Notes: generated by a model from the sequence alone, not told the origin. 64,000 nucleotides of DNA from Paenibacillus sp. FSL H8-0537 (GCF_038051995.1 NZ_CP150290.1:4702001-4766000); one strand, 5' to 3'. Counted from the stretch's first letter, positions 53,812 to 63,434 are shown. Numbers and translations: made by a program.

Positions 53812-55445
53812 GACTCATCTTTTTAAAAATAGCGAGATATAAGCAGCTTCATGATTTTGAAATTCGCTTCTCAAAACAAAGTGAACTTCTGGATGCCCCT
53901 TTCGTTCGATTTTTAATTGGTAAAAATGGTTCGGGGAAGTCAACGGTTCTGGAAGCGCTGGCTCTCATTTTCACTCGGATTATGCATGACGAAACCCCCG
54001 GCTTTGATTTTGAGTTGCAATACGCTGTACAGATTGGTAAAGAAGAACGGGTTATTCGCGTTACGCCAAACGATGCCCCGATCAGAACGTATCGGCTCAG
54101 TGTCCAAATTGCAATTAGCGAGAAACACTTGCTTGATGCTAAAAAAGAAGAGCAGCCATTCAGCAGATTAACGGACTATCATCCCTCAAAAATTATCGCT
54201 AGTTCTTCAGGACCCGCGCAACAAATGGAGGAAGCTTTAATTCATTCCCCTCTGTCCAGCCTGATTAGTGATATTTATGACCTTTCAAGGCGCTCTCCTG
54301 CTACGGCTAATGTAGGAGAGCTTGAGCGGTTGAAGACTAGCATCCGCCAGCATCATCAGGATCCGAAATTTTTATTTATGGGGCCACAGACAGCCCCCTT
54401 TGTCTTGATCGCACTTTGCGCAATGCTTCCGCAGGAACAAAGCGAACAAGGGGCCTACATTAACAAGCGTCATTCTTTGCTTCAAATTGTAAAAGACTTT
54501 CAACCCGTTTGGTTTACATTAACGGTGAATGAAGCTATTTTACAGCAGCTTGAACACGGAGAGTTGAAACCCACGGAAGAAGCTTTGCGAATATTTTGCC
54601 AATTAATAGGCTGCATGACTTCCGAAATGGACGATTCAGTAGGGGATTTGTATGACGCTTGTCAACGAACGGCTGCTTACAAAGAGGAGGAGCTTTTTCC
54701 AGCTATTAACCGAACATTTTATTATTTTTTTGAATCTTCGGACGAAACCCCATGCTGTGCCCCCAAGCTAAAAGATATCTGCTCCCCATTCACCCTGTTT
54801 GCGGCGTTAACGGCTGCTTGGCGTAATGGCTGGTTGAGCTCTGCCCATCTAGGTTTTCATCTGGATGAAGTAGATGGTTTGCTTTATGAAACAGCTTTAA
54901 GTGATGGTGAATTTATGTGGCTTGCCCGAATGGGCCTTTTATTGCTTGCCCGCGACAGCGTGCTACCGAATGTTCTTTTTCTGCTTGATGAACCGGATGT
55001 GCATCTTAATGAAGAATGGATTTCCCATTTTGTCAAATGGATTGATGATTTTACAACTATTGGCGACAATAGAGGAGGATTAGCTTTTGAACCTGTTCCA
55101 AGGTACAGTCATGAAATTGTCGTGTCAACCCATTCGACTTTAATGCTAACTGATGCTCTACCGCATCAGGTGTACCTGATTACTAAAAATGGTGTTCAAA
55201 TTGCTGGCGAGCATTTTATATCAACATTTGCCGCTGACCGCACTGAACTTTATGGAAATTTATATAAATTAAATGTAGAAGAAGAAAAATTTGCCGAATC
55301 TTATGTGAAACAAATGATACAATCAGGAACGCCTCAACAATTGAAAGAATTGCTTAACCAATTGGGCCCAGGATATAATCGCTTTCAGCTTCGTGATAAG
55401 GTCGTTTCTCTGAGACATTCAGAATCGACCAGAAGGGACGAATAA
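53808..55445 (+). CDS. SMC/ABC-like AAA ATPase of putative defence operon
   Basis: A 545-residue ATPase of the overcoming-lysogenization/PtuA-like AAA_15/AAA_21 type. Walker A is GKNGSGKST (38-46), the ABC-type signature LSDGEF lies near 364, Walker B LFLLDEPDVHL near 390-397, and the H-loop VVSTHSTL near 440. The N-terminal IARYKQLHDFEIRFSK is the usual first strand. Between the Walker motifs is an insert of about 300 residues that probably forms coiled or helical arms. No TOPRIM nuclease follows, so cleavage must come from the HNH partner. The ATG overlaps the methyltransferase-like stop (ATGA). Confidence 0.85.
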   Translation: MRLIFLKIARYKQLHDFEIRFSKQSELLDAPFVRFLIGKNGSGKSTVLEALALIFTRIMHDETPGFDFELQYAVQIGKEERVIRVTPNDAPIRTYRLSVQIAISEKHLLDAKKEEQPFSRLTDYHPSKIIASSSGPAQQMEEALIHSPLSSLISDIYDLSRRSPATANVGELERLKTSIRQHHQDPKFLFMGPQTAPFVLIALCAMLPQEQSEQGAYINKRHSLLQIVKDFQPVWFTLTVNEAILQQLEHGELKPTEEALRIFCQLIGCMTSEMDDSVGDLYDACQRTAAYKEEELFPAINRTFYYFFESSDETPCCAPKLKDICSPFTLFAALTAAWRNGWLSSAHLGFHLDEVDGLLYETALSDGEFMWLARMGLLLLARDSVLPNVLFLLDEPDVHLNEEWISHFVKWIDDFTTIGDNRGGLAFEPVPRYSHEIVVSTHSTLMLTDALPHQVYLITKNGVQIAGEHFISTFAADRTELYGNLYKLNVEEEKFAESYVKQMIQSGTPQQLKELLNQLGPGYNRFQLRDKVVSLRHSESTRRDE

Positions 55446-55449
55446 TGTT

Positions 55450-56625
55450 ATGCTATTAAAAGTCAGTCCTCCTAAACAGTTGGGCATCCGCTTGCAATTG
55501 GCTTCTTCCTTTATGATTCGATTGCTATACTACTGCGACGTAAAGGGTATACAACCCAAACAGTTTACCAAAAAGCAATTTCTCATTGATCATCCCGAGC
55601 TGAAAGCTTGCGTTTTTGCCAATAAAACAGCCACTACTTTTAAAAATCGCATTAATGATTTTTGGGATGCATGCAAAGCTAAAAAAGAACGGAAGACGGT
55701 TATCTTGGCCTTATGTGTCGATAATTTTTTTATGATGGGCCCCAAAGGTAAGACTCAGATAGCCAATTTCTCCTTTCAATCTTACCAATTAAATATACCT
55801 CAGTATAGCTTAGACTTATTGAAAACATTATTTACTCGATTTTATAACGATTTCTTTAATTATGAGGAAAATGGTTCTAACCTGCGATGGCACTTTAAAG
55901 AAGAATATAAACTAGAAAACCCTGATAATTTCTATTTATGTCCCGCGTGCCTAGGCGAACTGAACTTAGATAAAGCACAACTTGATCATTATTTTCCTAA
56001 ATCGACGCATCTTGCGCTTGTAATCCATCCAAATAATCTTATTCCATTATGTATTTCCTGCAATTCTACAACAGGCGGCGGCAAAGGAGATAAAATTCCG
56101 ACCAATCCGGCAATTCCTACTCAAGCGAACCGCATCGGGTGTCTGGAGGATGCGTATCTACCCTATGAGTCCTATGGTTTAGGGCGGGTGAAGATGCTAG
56201 TGGGTGGAACTCCAGGCAAACGAATGGCTCAGCTAACAACGATGAAAGCTGCGGATAGAACGCCCCTGCTTAACCACGCAGAAACATATGATTTGAATAG
56301 GGTATGGACAAGCCGCTTACATAATGCCAACACTACCCTTATTCACCGACTGGTAGACGCTTTCCGGCATACCTTCGAAACCGATGGGAAGCTTGATTCT
56401 GCTGCAATTGCTCACTTTCTACAGCACTCCATCATTCAGGGAGCAGAGTATAAGTCTTCAAAAATTGAAAATTATTTTATATTGGCTAATTATACTGTTT
56501 GGATATTGGGAGAACCCAATGCATGGATCACCCTTATTGATGAGTTACAGAAAAGGCTTGAAGAGGAAAAAAAACTAAACTTCAAACAAAAACAGCCTTA
56601 TTTTCTCGGCGATCCAGAACCGTAA
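55450..56625 (+). CDS. HNH endonuclease of putative defence operon
   Basis: A 391-residue protein with a central HNH nuclease: CPAC (C164, C167), LDHYFPKS (H180), HPNNLIPLCISCN (conserved Asn, C201, C204). The two CxxC pairs bind structural zinc and the His-Asn set is catalytic. An N-terminal domain of about 160 residues and a C-terminal domain of about 170 residues are of unknown fold, so it is larger than typical PtuB proteins. It starts 5 nt after the ATPase stop, with AAGGGA upstream. It is presumably the effector that cuts nucleic acid when the ATPase complex is triggered. Confidence 0.85.
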   Translation: MLLKVSPPKQLGIRLQLASSFMIRLLYYCDVKGIQPKQFTKKQFLIDHPELKACVFANKTATTFKNRINDFWDACKAKKERKTVILALCVDNFFMMGPKGKTQIANFSFQSYQLNIPQYSLDLLKTLFTRFYNDFFNYEENGSNLRWHFKEEYKLENPDNFYLCPACLGELNLDKAQLDHYFPKSTHLALVIHPNNLIPLCISCNSTTGGGKGDKIPTNPAIPTQANRIGCLEDAYLPYESYGLGRVKMLVGGTPGKRMAQLTTMKAADRTPLLNHAETYDLNRVWTSRLHNANTTLIHRLVDAFRHTFETDGKLDSAAIAHFLQHSIIQGAEYKSSKIENYFILANYTVWILGEPNAWITLIDELQKRLEEEKKLNFKQKQPYFLGDPEP

Positions 56626-56655
56626 TCGTTCTGGACGCGAGTAAACAAGGCTGTT
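56591..56655. terminator. Stem-loop at the end of the defence-like operon
   Basis: AACAGCCTT (56591-56599) pairs with AAGGCTGTT (56647-56655), enclosing CCAGAAC/GTTCTGG (56614-56620 and 56628-56634). It overlaps the last codons of the HNH gene and faces a convergent gene. Confidence 0.5.
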
Positions 56656-56683
56656 TAGGCAAGCAATTTCATCCTATCCCTCT

Positions 56684-57076
56684 TTATTTTTGAAAAGGAA
56701 TTAGCTTACGAACTTGCTCATTACGCAGCCAAATGCCGCCCCAAGCTAGCACAGCAAGATATACGGGAAATAAGGTGTTGCTGAATAATGGAGCATCCAG
56801 GCGCAGATGGGTTACGATGACCCCGCCGAAATACCCGGTCAGCAGTACAACGCCGAGGAATGACGTACGCGGCAGCGCATACAAAATCGTTGATATTAAC
56901 GCAAGAACACCCATAATAACAATATGATGCTCCTGAAATCCGAGCTGAATGGTCGACTCAACTACAACCGCAGGCTTAAACAGCTTCATTATGCCATCAA
57001 ACAGCATAAACAAAATAACCAATCCACTCATGATCCAAGATGTCCAGAGCCGTCCTTTTGAAATGCGCGTGTTCAT
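56684..57076 (-). CDS. DoxX-like membrane protein
   Basis: A 130-residue protein with four hydrophobic segments. The first carries WIMSGLVILFMLFDGIMKLFKP and the third LPRTSFLGVVLLTGYFGGVIVTHLR, both typical of DoxX-like (PF13564-type) proteins, whose function is not settled. AAGGGG lies upstream of the ATG. It stands alone, 53 nt upstream, in the direction of reading, from no obvious partner; the next gene on the right is an AraC regulator ending at 57130. Confidence 0.8.
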   Translation of the reverse strand: MNTRISKGRLWTSWIMSGLVILFMLFDGIMKLFKPAVVVESTIQLGFQEHHIVIMGVLALISTILYALPRTSFLGVVLLTGYFGGVIVTHLRLDAPLFSNTLFPVYLAVLAWGGIWLRNEQVRKLIPFQK

Positions 57077-57129
57077 CGTTATTTTCCCCTTACGTTTTTT
57101 TGAACATATTGTATCACATTTCTCAGCTG

Positions 57130-58791
57130 CTACGGCAAGCGGAAAATACGTGGCAGCGCGGGCAAAAGCCTGTCCCTTGTAATTGGATCATCGAAATTCC
57201 ATTTGGCCTCCGTTACATAAACCCGGCTGCTGTCAAACGACTTCCAATAAACGCTGTTTATAATTCGCGAAGCCTCGCTTCTGGAACGCTCGCTCTCACC
57301 TACTAATAAGAATAGGCGGTCAGCATAATATTCACTCATTTGCTCCTGATCAATCCCTTGAAATGGTATTCCTGCTTCAATTAATTGCTTCACCTTGACA
57401 GCTGGCTCAAACGCCATCGGATGATAAAGCGTTAAGGCGATGCCCCTCATGCCCATGACATACAAATCACCATCTACTAGAACGAAAATAGCAGCTGTTT
57501 CCCTCTCCATCGTGTGTAAATTCAAATGCCTCCACATTTCTCCGGCTTTGCGCTCATAACGTTCAATCCACCTCGTTGCCTGCTCTTCCTTTCCGAACAG
57601 CTCCGCCACCTGCATGAGCCGGTTATAGGTGGGCTGCAAGCGATCAATGGATACGGTAGGCGCTATTTTCGACAGTTCCTCCATTCGATCCTGGCGGAAG
57701 CTGCTGTAGAGTATCAAATCTGGGTACAGCGCTTTCACCTTGCCGAGCTCCCCCAGCAAGCCAATATCTGAAATATTTTTCAGCTCATTGCGATAAACGA
57801 CCTTTCTGCCGATGACCGTCATGTCCGCTCCTACAGGCCTAATACCCAGAGATAACAATTCGCCAAGCACATAACCCACTACAACGACTCGTGAAAAAGG
57901 GCTCACGTCCTGTTTTATTGTCTGATTGCTGACGCCGCGCGTTTTAGCATATTGCTTCGGAGTCAGCCCCATGGCATGCCGGAACCTGCGGGCAAAATAA
58001 TATTCGTCCTTGAACCCTGTCTGACGGGCAATTTCGCGCAAAGGATCATCTGTTAGCAGCAGCAGTTCCTTCGCGCGATTCAAACGAAGCTCCGTCAAAT
58101 AATCGAGCGGCTTCTTGCCCGTCAAGGTTTGGAACAAAGCGCTATATTGCCAGCGGGCTACACCGGACATTTTCGACAGCTGCTCCACGGTCATTTCCTC
58201 CCGGTAATGCTCTACCATATAAGCGATGCTTTCCTGAACAGCAAGCTTAGCATCCGACAAGGAGTGTGAAGCTGCAACATGCTCCATCAGCAGCACAAGA
58301 AGCTCCTGTAACCGAATCTGCTGCTTGAATTGATCCACTTGCTTGTCGCCTTGATTATTTGCGGAACCCTCAGCAGCCTGCTCCAACAAATCAATGAGCC
58401 GAGACATCGCTGCCACATCAATTCTCGTCTCGTAGGGCAAATTCAACCCGATCTCTAGCGCTGGCTCCCGTTCTCCCATACGATAGGCATCGAAAGCAAT
58501 AACATACACCGCTCCGCGATGCCCCTCCATATCCCTTGCTTCTATTTGTGCTTGTGCACCGGGAGCAAGCAGAAAGCACGCCCCTTTTTCGGCATAAATG
58601 GCGTGGCCCTCCAGATGGAGCTTCCCTCCGCTTTGAGCAAAGGCAACGATGCGATGCCCCTTGCTTTCTAATGAAGGGATGATTCGATCAAACCCACAAT
58701 CTACTATGTTAACCGACGTAAGGATATACAAGTAAGGCAGTGATAGGGAAGCTGTTGGTTCACCCGGTTTTAACAATGGAACGTCATCCAT
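57130..58791 (-). CDS. AraC regulator fused to siderophore-binding (FecB-like) domain
   Basis: A 553-residue chimera of the Bacillus Btr type. A cupin-like N-terminal part (about 1-180) is followed by an AraC HTH (about 190-290; MTVEQLSKMSGVARWQYSALF and DPLREIARQTGFKDEYYFARRFRHAMGLTPKQYAK) and a periplasmic-binding-like domain (about 310-553; VLGELLSLGIRPVGADMTVIG, DLILYSSFRQDRMEELSKIAPTVSI). No signal peptide is present, so it would sense a ferric siderophore in the cytosol, as Btr does for bacillibactin. AAGGGGG precedes the ATG. It is divergent from the Fur-box-controlled lipoprotein operon, its probable target. Confidence 0.88.
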   Translation of the reverse strand: MDDVPLLKPGEPTASLSLPYLYILTSVNIVDCGFDRIIPSLESKGHRIVAFAQSGGKLHLEGHAIYAEKGACFLLAPGAQAQIEARDMEGHRGAVYVIAFDAYRMGEREPALEIGLNLPYETRIDVAAMSRLIDLLEQAAEGSANNQGDKQVDQFKQQIRLQELLVLLMEHVAASHSLSDAKLAVQESIAYMVEHYREEMTVEQLSKMSGVARWQYSALFQTLTGKKPLDYLTELRLNRAKELLLLTDDPLREIARQTGFKDEYYFARRFRHAMGLTPKQYAKTRGVSNQTIKQDVSPFSRVVVVGYVLGELLSLGIRPVGADMTVIGRKVVYRNELKNISDIGLLGELGKVKALYPDLILYSSFRQDRMEELSKIAPTVSIDRLQPTYNRLMQVAELFGKEEQATRWIERYERKAGEMWRHLNLHTMERETAAIFVLVDGDLYVMGMRGIALTLYHPMAFEPAVKVKQLIEAGIPFQGIDQEQMSEYYADRLFLLVGESERSRSEASRIINSVYWKSFDSSRVYVTEAKWNFDDPITRDRLLPALPRIFRLP

Positions 58792-58906
58792 TGGCGAGCC
58801 CCCTTCTCTTCATAATTGTACTAGTATATCGGAATATAAAAGGGCTATCAACAAACATTCGAGCCCGCTCTTCATTTTGTCCAATAAAAAATCAGACATT
58901 TCTCTA

Positions 58907-58935
58907 TTGTTAGCTGCGATAATAATCCTTAGTAT
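58907..58935 (+). promoter_or_regulatory. Promoter of the NikA-like/MFS operon
   Basis: TTGTTA (58907-58912), a 17-bp spacer and TAGTAT (58930-58935). The Fur box begins 10 bp further on. Confidence 0.5.
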
Positions 58936-58944
58936 TATTGAACG

Positions 58945-58959
58945 TAATAATCATTCTCA
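58945..58959 (+). promoter_or_regulatory. Fur box
   Basis: TAATAATCATTCTCA matches the 7-1-7 Fur consensus TGATAATNATTATCA at 12 of 14 defined positions. It overlaps the expected transcription start, so iron-replete Fur should repress the lipoprotein-MFS operon. Confidence 0.75.
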
Positions 58960-58985
58960 ATTGATGAAAAGGGGTACCTGCTCAG

Positions 58986-60623
58986 ATGTCCAGAATAAAA
59001 GGAATTACCACCCTGCAGATGATTTTAGCTTTATTAGTATTAGTCATCCTCGCAATGGGATGCTCGCAGCAAGAGGCGTCATCTACGGGCAACAAGGCGG
59101 GAACGAATACAGCCGCCCCGCAGGAAAAAGCGATTACCGTGGCTTGGCTAAGAGATATAGGCCCGCTTAATCCTCATGTCTACTATCCATCGCAATTATT
59201 TGCACAGTCCATGCTCTATGAGCCATTGGTCAGCTACAATGAGGGCGGAGAGCTTAAACCGCAGCTCGCTGAGTCATGGGTCATTTCAGCCGATGGCAAG
59301 GAATATACGTTCAAGCTCCGCCAAAATGTCAAATTCGCGGATGGAACGCCTTTTAATGCAGCTATTGTCCAGAAAAACTTTGACGCTATTATGCTCAACA
59401 AAAGCGTCCACAGCTGGATTGGACTCGTCAAAGTGCTTGAAAAAACGGAAGCTGTCGACGAATATACGTTTAAAATAACGTTGTCCGCACCATACTATCC
59501 AACCTTGCAGGATTTGGCGATTGTGCGGCCTTTCCGTTTTCTTGCTGAAGCCGGATTCCCGGATGACGGAGATACGACGAAAGACATCAAGCAGCCGATT
59601 GGCACCGGGCCTTGGCAGCTCGCTGATTACAAGAAGGATGAATATGCGGTTTTCACCAGAAATCCAAATTACTGGGGAGAAATGCCCAAGCTAGACAAAA
59701 TTACGGTCAAAATCATACCGGATGGCGAAACACGAGTTCTCGCTTTTGAGAAAGGCGAGCTGGATCTGATTTTTGGAGAGGGCGCGATCAGTATGGATGC
59801 TTTTCAACAATTAAAGGATTCAGGCAAATATGAGACCGGGCTGTCCGAGCCTGTTGGCACAAGAAGCCTGCTGCTTAATACGCTAAACGACAAGCTGGCT
59901 GATCACCGGGTGCGGCTTGCGCTTCAGCAAGGCTTTGACAAAGCAACCATGGTAGATGGCGTAACGGGTGGCGTAGAGGAAGCTGCAAACAACATTTTAT
60001 CCAAAAACTATCCTTATTCCAATATCGACTTTGCGCCTATCGGTTACGATGCTGCCAAAGCAAATGACTATTTGGAGGAAGCCGGATGGAAGCTCGAAGC
60101 TGGTAAAACGGTACGGGAAAAAGACGGCCAGCCGCTCGAGCTTGAGTTAATGTACGATAAAGGCGATCTTATTCAGAAAGCGATGGCCGAAACGATTCAA
60201 TCCCAGTGGGCAGAAATCGGAGTCAAGCTGAACCTCAATGCCGTCGAGCTTGCCATGATTCCTCAGCGCTTGAGGGAAGGTACGTTCGACATCCACTTCT
60301 GGTTCAATTACGGCGTGCCTTATGATCCGCATACGCTTATTAATTCGGTCAGGGAACCTGGCTTCGGTATATCGGAAGCACATAGCAGCCTCCCAATGAA
60401 GGCGGAACTGGATCAGCAAATTGTCACAGCACTCGCTTCCACGGACGAAGTCGAACGCCAGCAGCTGTATACGACCATTTTGAAAACATTGAATGAACAG
60501 TCGGTTATTTTGCCAATCTCTTATATTAAACAAACCGTCGTTTACCAGAAAAGCTTGAAAAACTTCAAATTTCCAGCCAGCCGTTGGGATCATCCTTTTG
60601 AAGGGCTCGAACTAAATTCGTAA
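58986..60623 (+). CDS. NikA/OppA-like (SBP_bac_5) solute-binding lipoprotein
   Basis: A 545-residue lipoprotein. The signal ends in a lipobox (LAMGC), followed by a Ser/Thr/Ala-rich linker. The SBP_bac_5 fold is clear: LNPHVYYPSQLFAQSMLYEPLVSYN, LAESWVISADGKEYTFKLRQNVKFADGTPFNAAIVQKNF, GTGPWQLADYKKDEYAVFTRNPNYWG. These proteins bind oligopeptides, nickel or metallophore-nickel complexes (CntA, NikA). A Fur box and the neighbouring siderophore regulators suggest a metal-chelate ligand. No permease or ATPase is adjacent. AAGGGG lies upstream of the ATG. The downstream MFS gene begins 1 nt after its stop. Confidence 0.88.
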   Translation: MSRIKGITTLQMILALLVLVILAMGCSQQEASSTGNKAGTNTAAPQEKAITVAWLRDIGPLNPHVYYPSQLFAQSMLYEPLVSYNEGGELKPQLAESWVISADGKEYTFKLRQNVKFADGTPFNAAIVQKNFDAIMLNKSVHSWIGLVKVLEKTEAVDEYTFKITLSAPYYPTLQDLAIVRPFRFLAEAGFPDDGDTTKDIKQPIGTGPWQLADYKKDEYAVFTRNPNYWGEMPKLDKITVKIIPDGETRVLAFEKGELDLIFGEGAISMDAFQQLKDSGKYETGLSEPVGTRSLLLNTLNDKLADHRVRLALQQGFDKATMVDGVTGGVEEAANNILSKNYPYSNIDFAPIGYDAAKANDYLEEAGWKLEAGKTVREKDGQPLELELMYDKGDLIQKAMAETIQSQWAEIGVKLNLNAVELAMIPQRLREGTFDIHFWFNYGVPYDPHTLINSVREPGFGISEAHSSLPMKAELDQQIVTALASTDEVERQQLYTTILKTLNEQSVILPISYIKQTVVYQKSLKNFKFPASRWDHPFEGLELNS

Positions 60624-60624
60624 A

Positions 60625-61821
60625 ATGGGCAAAAGCATAGCTGTCTCCGTATCCCCGCCTTTTATAAGGCTTTATATTGTAACCTTTTTATTTTTCAGCG
60701 CAAATCCGATTATTAATATCGTTGTTCCGCTGCGCGGTGAAGCCGAAGGAGCAAGCAATGCCGAAATTGGCATAATGATGGGCGCTTATATGCTTACCAG
60801 CATGCTGCTTCGGCCCTGGGCGGGCAATGTGGTCGCCCGTTTGGGCCCACCGTTTGTACTGCGTTTGTTATTGCTCGCGAACGTTATCATTTTGGCGTTA
60901 TATGCGTTTCTCGGGCTGGAATGGTATTTTCTGCTGCGTGCGCTGCAGGGCGTGACGACCGCCTTTTTTTCCTTGGCACTGCAGATCGGCATTGTTGATG
61001 CACTGCCTGAAAAGGAGCGTTCGCAAGGACTTTCGCTATATTTGTTAGCTGGCATGCTCCCAACCGTTATCCTGCCAATGGCTGCACTTTACTTGTGGAA
61101 TTGGGGCGAAATGCATACATTCGCAGCCGCCATGCTTATTATCGGCGTTGCAGCAGGCTTCGTGGGGTATAGTTCCCTCCTTCCTTCCCGCTTGGCCAGT
61201 TCTAGCACTGGCGGGCAAACAAGCTCTACACTGGCACAGCTTAACCAGTTATGGAGCAATCGGGCTTTTCTCGTGTGCAGCATGGCCATGCTCATTGCTT
61301 CTATCGGCTTTGGTGCTGTCGTCACCTTTATTGCCCTGTATACGAAGCAAAGCGGGGTCGGCAATGCCGGTATTTATCTCATGATCCAGGCTGGCATCAT
61401 CGTAATCTCCCGCTTTGCGCTGCGGACAAAGCTGCCCTCCGATGGCAAGTGGCCTGCTGGCTTAACGATCAGCTTGCTGCTGTGTATGACGATAGGTACA
61501 GCGCTGCTAGCGATGTCGATTTATTGGGGTGCCGCCTATATGTATGTGGCAGCCGGATTTATAGGGCTTGGCATGGCCCTGCTTTATCCAACCTTAATGA
61601 GCTATTTGACCTTTGTGCTGCCAGCCGCCTCCCGAAATACGCTCATTGGCTTGTTTATTGCCATGTCCGACCTTGGCGTTGTGCTTGGCAACATGGCGAT
61701 GGGACCAATCGCCGATCATTTATCCTACTCCTTTATGTACAGCGTTTGCGCCTTATTATTACTTGCCGCTGCTGCCGTTGTGCATATTAGCGGCCGTCGC
61801 TTGGCATCGGAATCTCACTAA
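60625..61821 (+). CDS. MFS transporter, possible metallophore exporter
   Basis: A 398-residue protein with 12 hydrophobic segments. The MFS loop 2-3 region is MLLRPWAGNVVARLGPPFVL, the central loop between segments 6 and 7 is short and polar, and the second half mirrors the first. Coupling to a Fur-controlled NikA-like binding protein resembles the pairing of CntA with the CntE exporter for staphylopine-type metallophores; no nicotianamine-like synthase is in the window, so this is inference. It starts 1 nt after the lipoprotein stop and ends before a bidirectional terminator. Confidence 0.82.
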   Translation: MGKSIAVSVSPPFIRLYIVTFLFFSANPIINIVVPLRGEAEGASNAEIGIMMGAYMLTSMLLRPWAGNVVARLGPPFVLRLLLLANVIILALYAFLGLEWYFLLRALQGVTTAFFSLALQIGIVDALPEKERSQGLSLYLLAGMLPTVILPMAALYLWNWGEMHTFAAAMLIIGVAAGFVGYSSLLPSRLASSSTGGQTSSTLAQLNQLWSNRAFLVCSMAMLIASIGFGAVVTFIALYTKQSGVGNAGIYLMIQAGIIVISRFALRTKLPSDGKWPAGLTISLLLCMTIGTALLAMSIYWGAAYMYVAAGFIGLGMALLYPTLMSYLTFVLPAASRNTLIGLFIAMSDLGVVLGNMAMGPIADHLSYSFMYSVCALLLLAAAAVVHISGRRLASESH

Positions 61822-61834
61822 TACCTGTACGAAA

Positions 61835-61884
61835 AAAAACGCTCATTGATCGGCTATTTTGCCAGCAAATCAATGAGCGTTTTT
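61835..61884. terminator. Bidirectional terminator
   Basis: AAAAACGCTCATTGAT (61835-61850) pairs exactly with 61869-61884 across an 18-nt loop, with A and T runs on either side. It overlaps the last codons of the convergent AraC gene. Confidence 0.85.
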
Positions 61885-63434
61885 ATAATTTGCTGCCTTC
61901 CCAACGGCGTCCAGCTCATCACGAACCAATTAGGAATCGCATGTACATTCCCCTCATGAATAGCCACTGTCTCCTGCCACGCAGCTGTTTGTGTCATCAG
62001 ATTGAATATTTCCTCGCTGCCTGCCAAAACATGATGCTTCTGAATAAACAAATGCTCTGTCTCCAGTACAGGCAACGCTTCCGGCGGAATTTCCAGCCTC
62101 CACATCTCTTCTGGCACTTGTCCACCCGGCTTTAGAGCAAGCTCTTTATAAATCAGCTCATTAAGTGGATGGGCCGTTTTCCCTTGAATGCCGATTGCCC
62201 GGTGACTGACCTGCATAACTGTAATTCGTTCCTCGCCCATCGAATGGTGCAAAAGCTGCTTGGCATCTTCGATGCTCAAATCCAGACGAGTCAACACCGC
62301 TTCGGCTTCACGCTCCCGGTTTACAAGCTCGGCAATTTTCAAAAAATTCCGTTTCCAATCCCACACTGAAAAATCAAGAAAAAATGGTGTTGCGATCTGC
62401 TTAAAGCTGTCTTTAAAATGCAAATGGTAATGATCTGCAATAATTAAGTCGCAATTGGAACGCTTCAGCTCGCTAAGCTGCTCATCCAACTGTTTGCTAT
62501 ACGCCTGTTCCCCTATGCCTGGATATTGAAACAAATCGACGACGCATGCAGGCTCGATGCCAATGGACTGCAAATGCTCGTGAAAGCCAAGGGAAGAAGC
62601 TACCGCTATTTTCATCGTTCCGCGTTTCATATAAACGGTTGGCGATACGCCGACTAAACGCTGAAACATGCGGCTGAAATAAAACTCGCTGCGAAAGCCG
62701 ACATAATCGGCCACTTCCTTCACGCGCCGATCTTCCTGATCGAGTATTTGCTTCGCTTTATCCATCCGAATTTGACTCAAATATTCAATAGGGCTTGCGA
62801 CCTTCATTTTGCGAAAGAGGCGTGAGTAGGCGGTCGTCGTCATTTCGGCAGCCTCTGCCAAATGGTCGATGTTTATTTTCCGCATATAGTTTTCTTTCAT
62901 ATAAAGGATGCTGCGCTCAATCCGCTCATCGCTCGCTTCACGCTGCTCCGGTGCATTTGTAATAATAAAGCTTATAAACTCTTCCAACAGCAGCCGCAAG
63001 GAAAAAGCATCGGCCCTCGCTGCCCCTCTGCTTCGGTCATACATATGCAGCAATCGTTGAAGCACCTGCTGCGGCTGGCGAATAGGAATATGGCCCGGCA
63101 AAAAAGCGCCGGATAGCGATAATGATTTTACCCCTTCAAACTTTTTGCCTTCCTTCACAAGCATGACGGGCTCGAAAAAAAGACCATAATACGTAATCGT
63201 GCTGCAGCGGTCCGGAATATCAACGATCATTCCCGGCACCAACAGATACAGCTCAAAGGGGCGAATTCTGCACAATAGACCATCTATTAAAAGGCTTGCT
63301 TCGCCTTCTAAAATAAAACATAAGACATGCACGCCGATCCGATAGCTGCCTGCACCTTGATGAACGGGAAACTTACGTTTCCGTATATATGAAAATAAAT
63401 AGAGCTGATTCGTCTTCGAAGAACGCAGCGGCAT
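61854..63434 (-). CDS. AraC regulator fused to siderophore-binding domain, second copy
   Basis: A 526-residue Btr-like chimera with the same order as the gene at 57130: cupin-like N-terminus (about 20-150), AraC HTH (about 180-275; MRKINIDHLAEAAEMTTTAYSRLFRKM, RRVKEVADYVGFRSEFYFSRMFQRLVGVSPTVYMK) and binding-protein domain (about 280-526; SSLGFHEHLQSIGIEPACVVDL, DLIIADHYHLHFKDSF). No signal peptide. The start is placed at ATG 63434; a TTG at 63470 is an alternative. It lies directly downstream of a FecCD permease gene and is probably part of that transcript, which would link regulator and importer. Confidence 0.85.
   Translation of the reverse strand: MPLRSSKTNQLYLFSYIRKRKFPVHQGAGSYRIGVHVLCFILEGEASLLIDGLLCRIRPFELYLLVPGMIVDIPDRCSTITYYGLFFEPVMLVKEGKKFEGVKSLSLSGAFLPGHIPIRQPQQVLQRLLHMYDRSRGAARADAFSLRLLLEEFISFIITNAPEQREASDERIERSILYMKENYMRKINIDHLAEAAEMTTTAYSRLFRKMKVASPIEYLSQIRMDKAKQILDQEDRRVKEVADYVGFRSEFYFSRMFQRLVGVSPTVYMKRGTMKIAVASSLGFHEHLQSIGIEPACVVDLFQYPGIGEQAYSKQLDEQLSELKRSNCDLIIADHYHLHFKDSFKQIATPFFLDFSVWDWKRNFLKIAELVNREREAEAVLTRLDLSIEDAKQLLHHSMGEERITVMQVSHRAIGIQGKTAHPLNELIYKELALKPGGQVPEEMWRLEIPPEALPVLETEHLFIQKHHVLAGSEEIFNLMTQTAAWQETVAIHEGNVHAIPNWFVMSWTPLGRQQIIKTLIDLLAK

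Noticed and set aside
53808-55445. OLD-family or Gabija GajA nuclease
   Set aside because: No TOPRIM domain is visible after the ATPase core, and a separate HNH gene follows.
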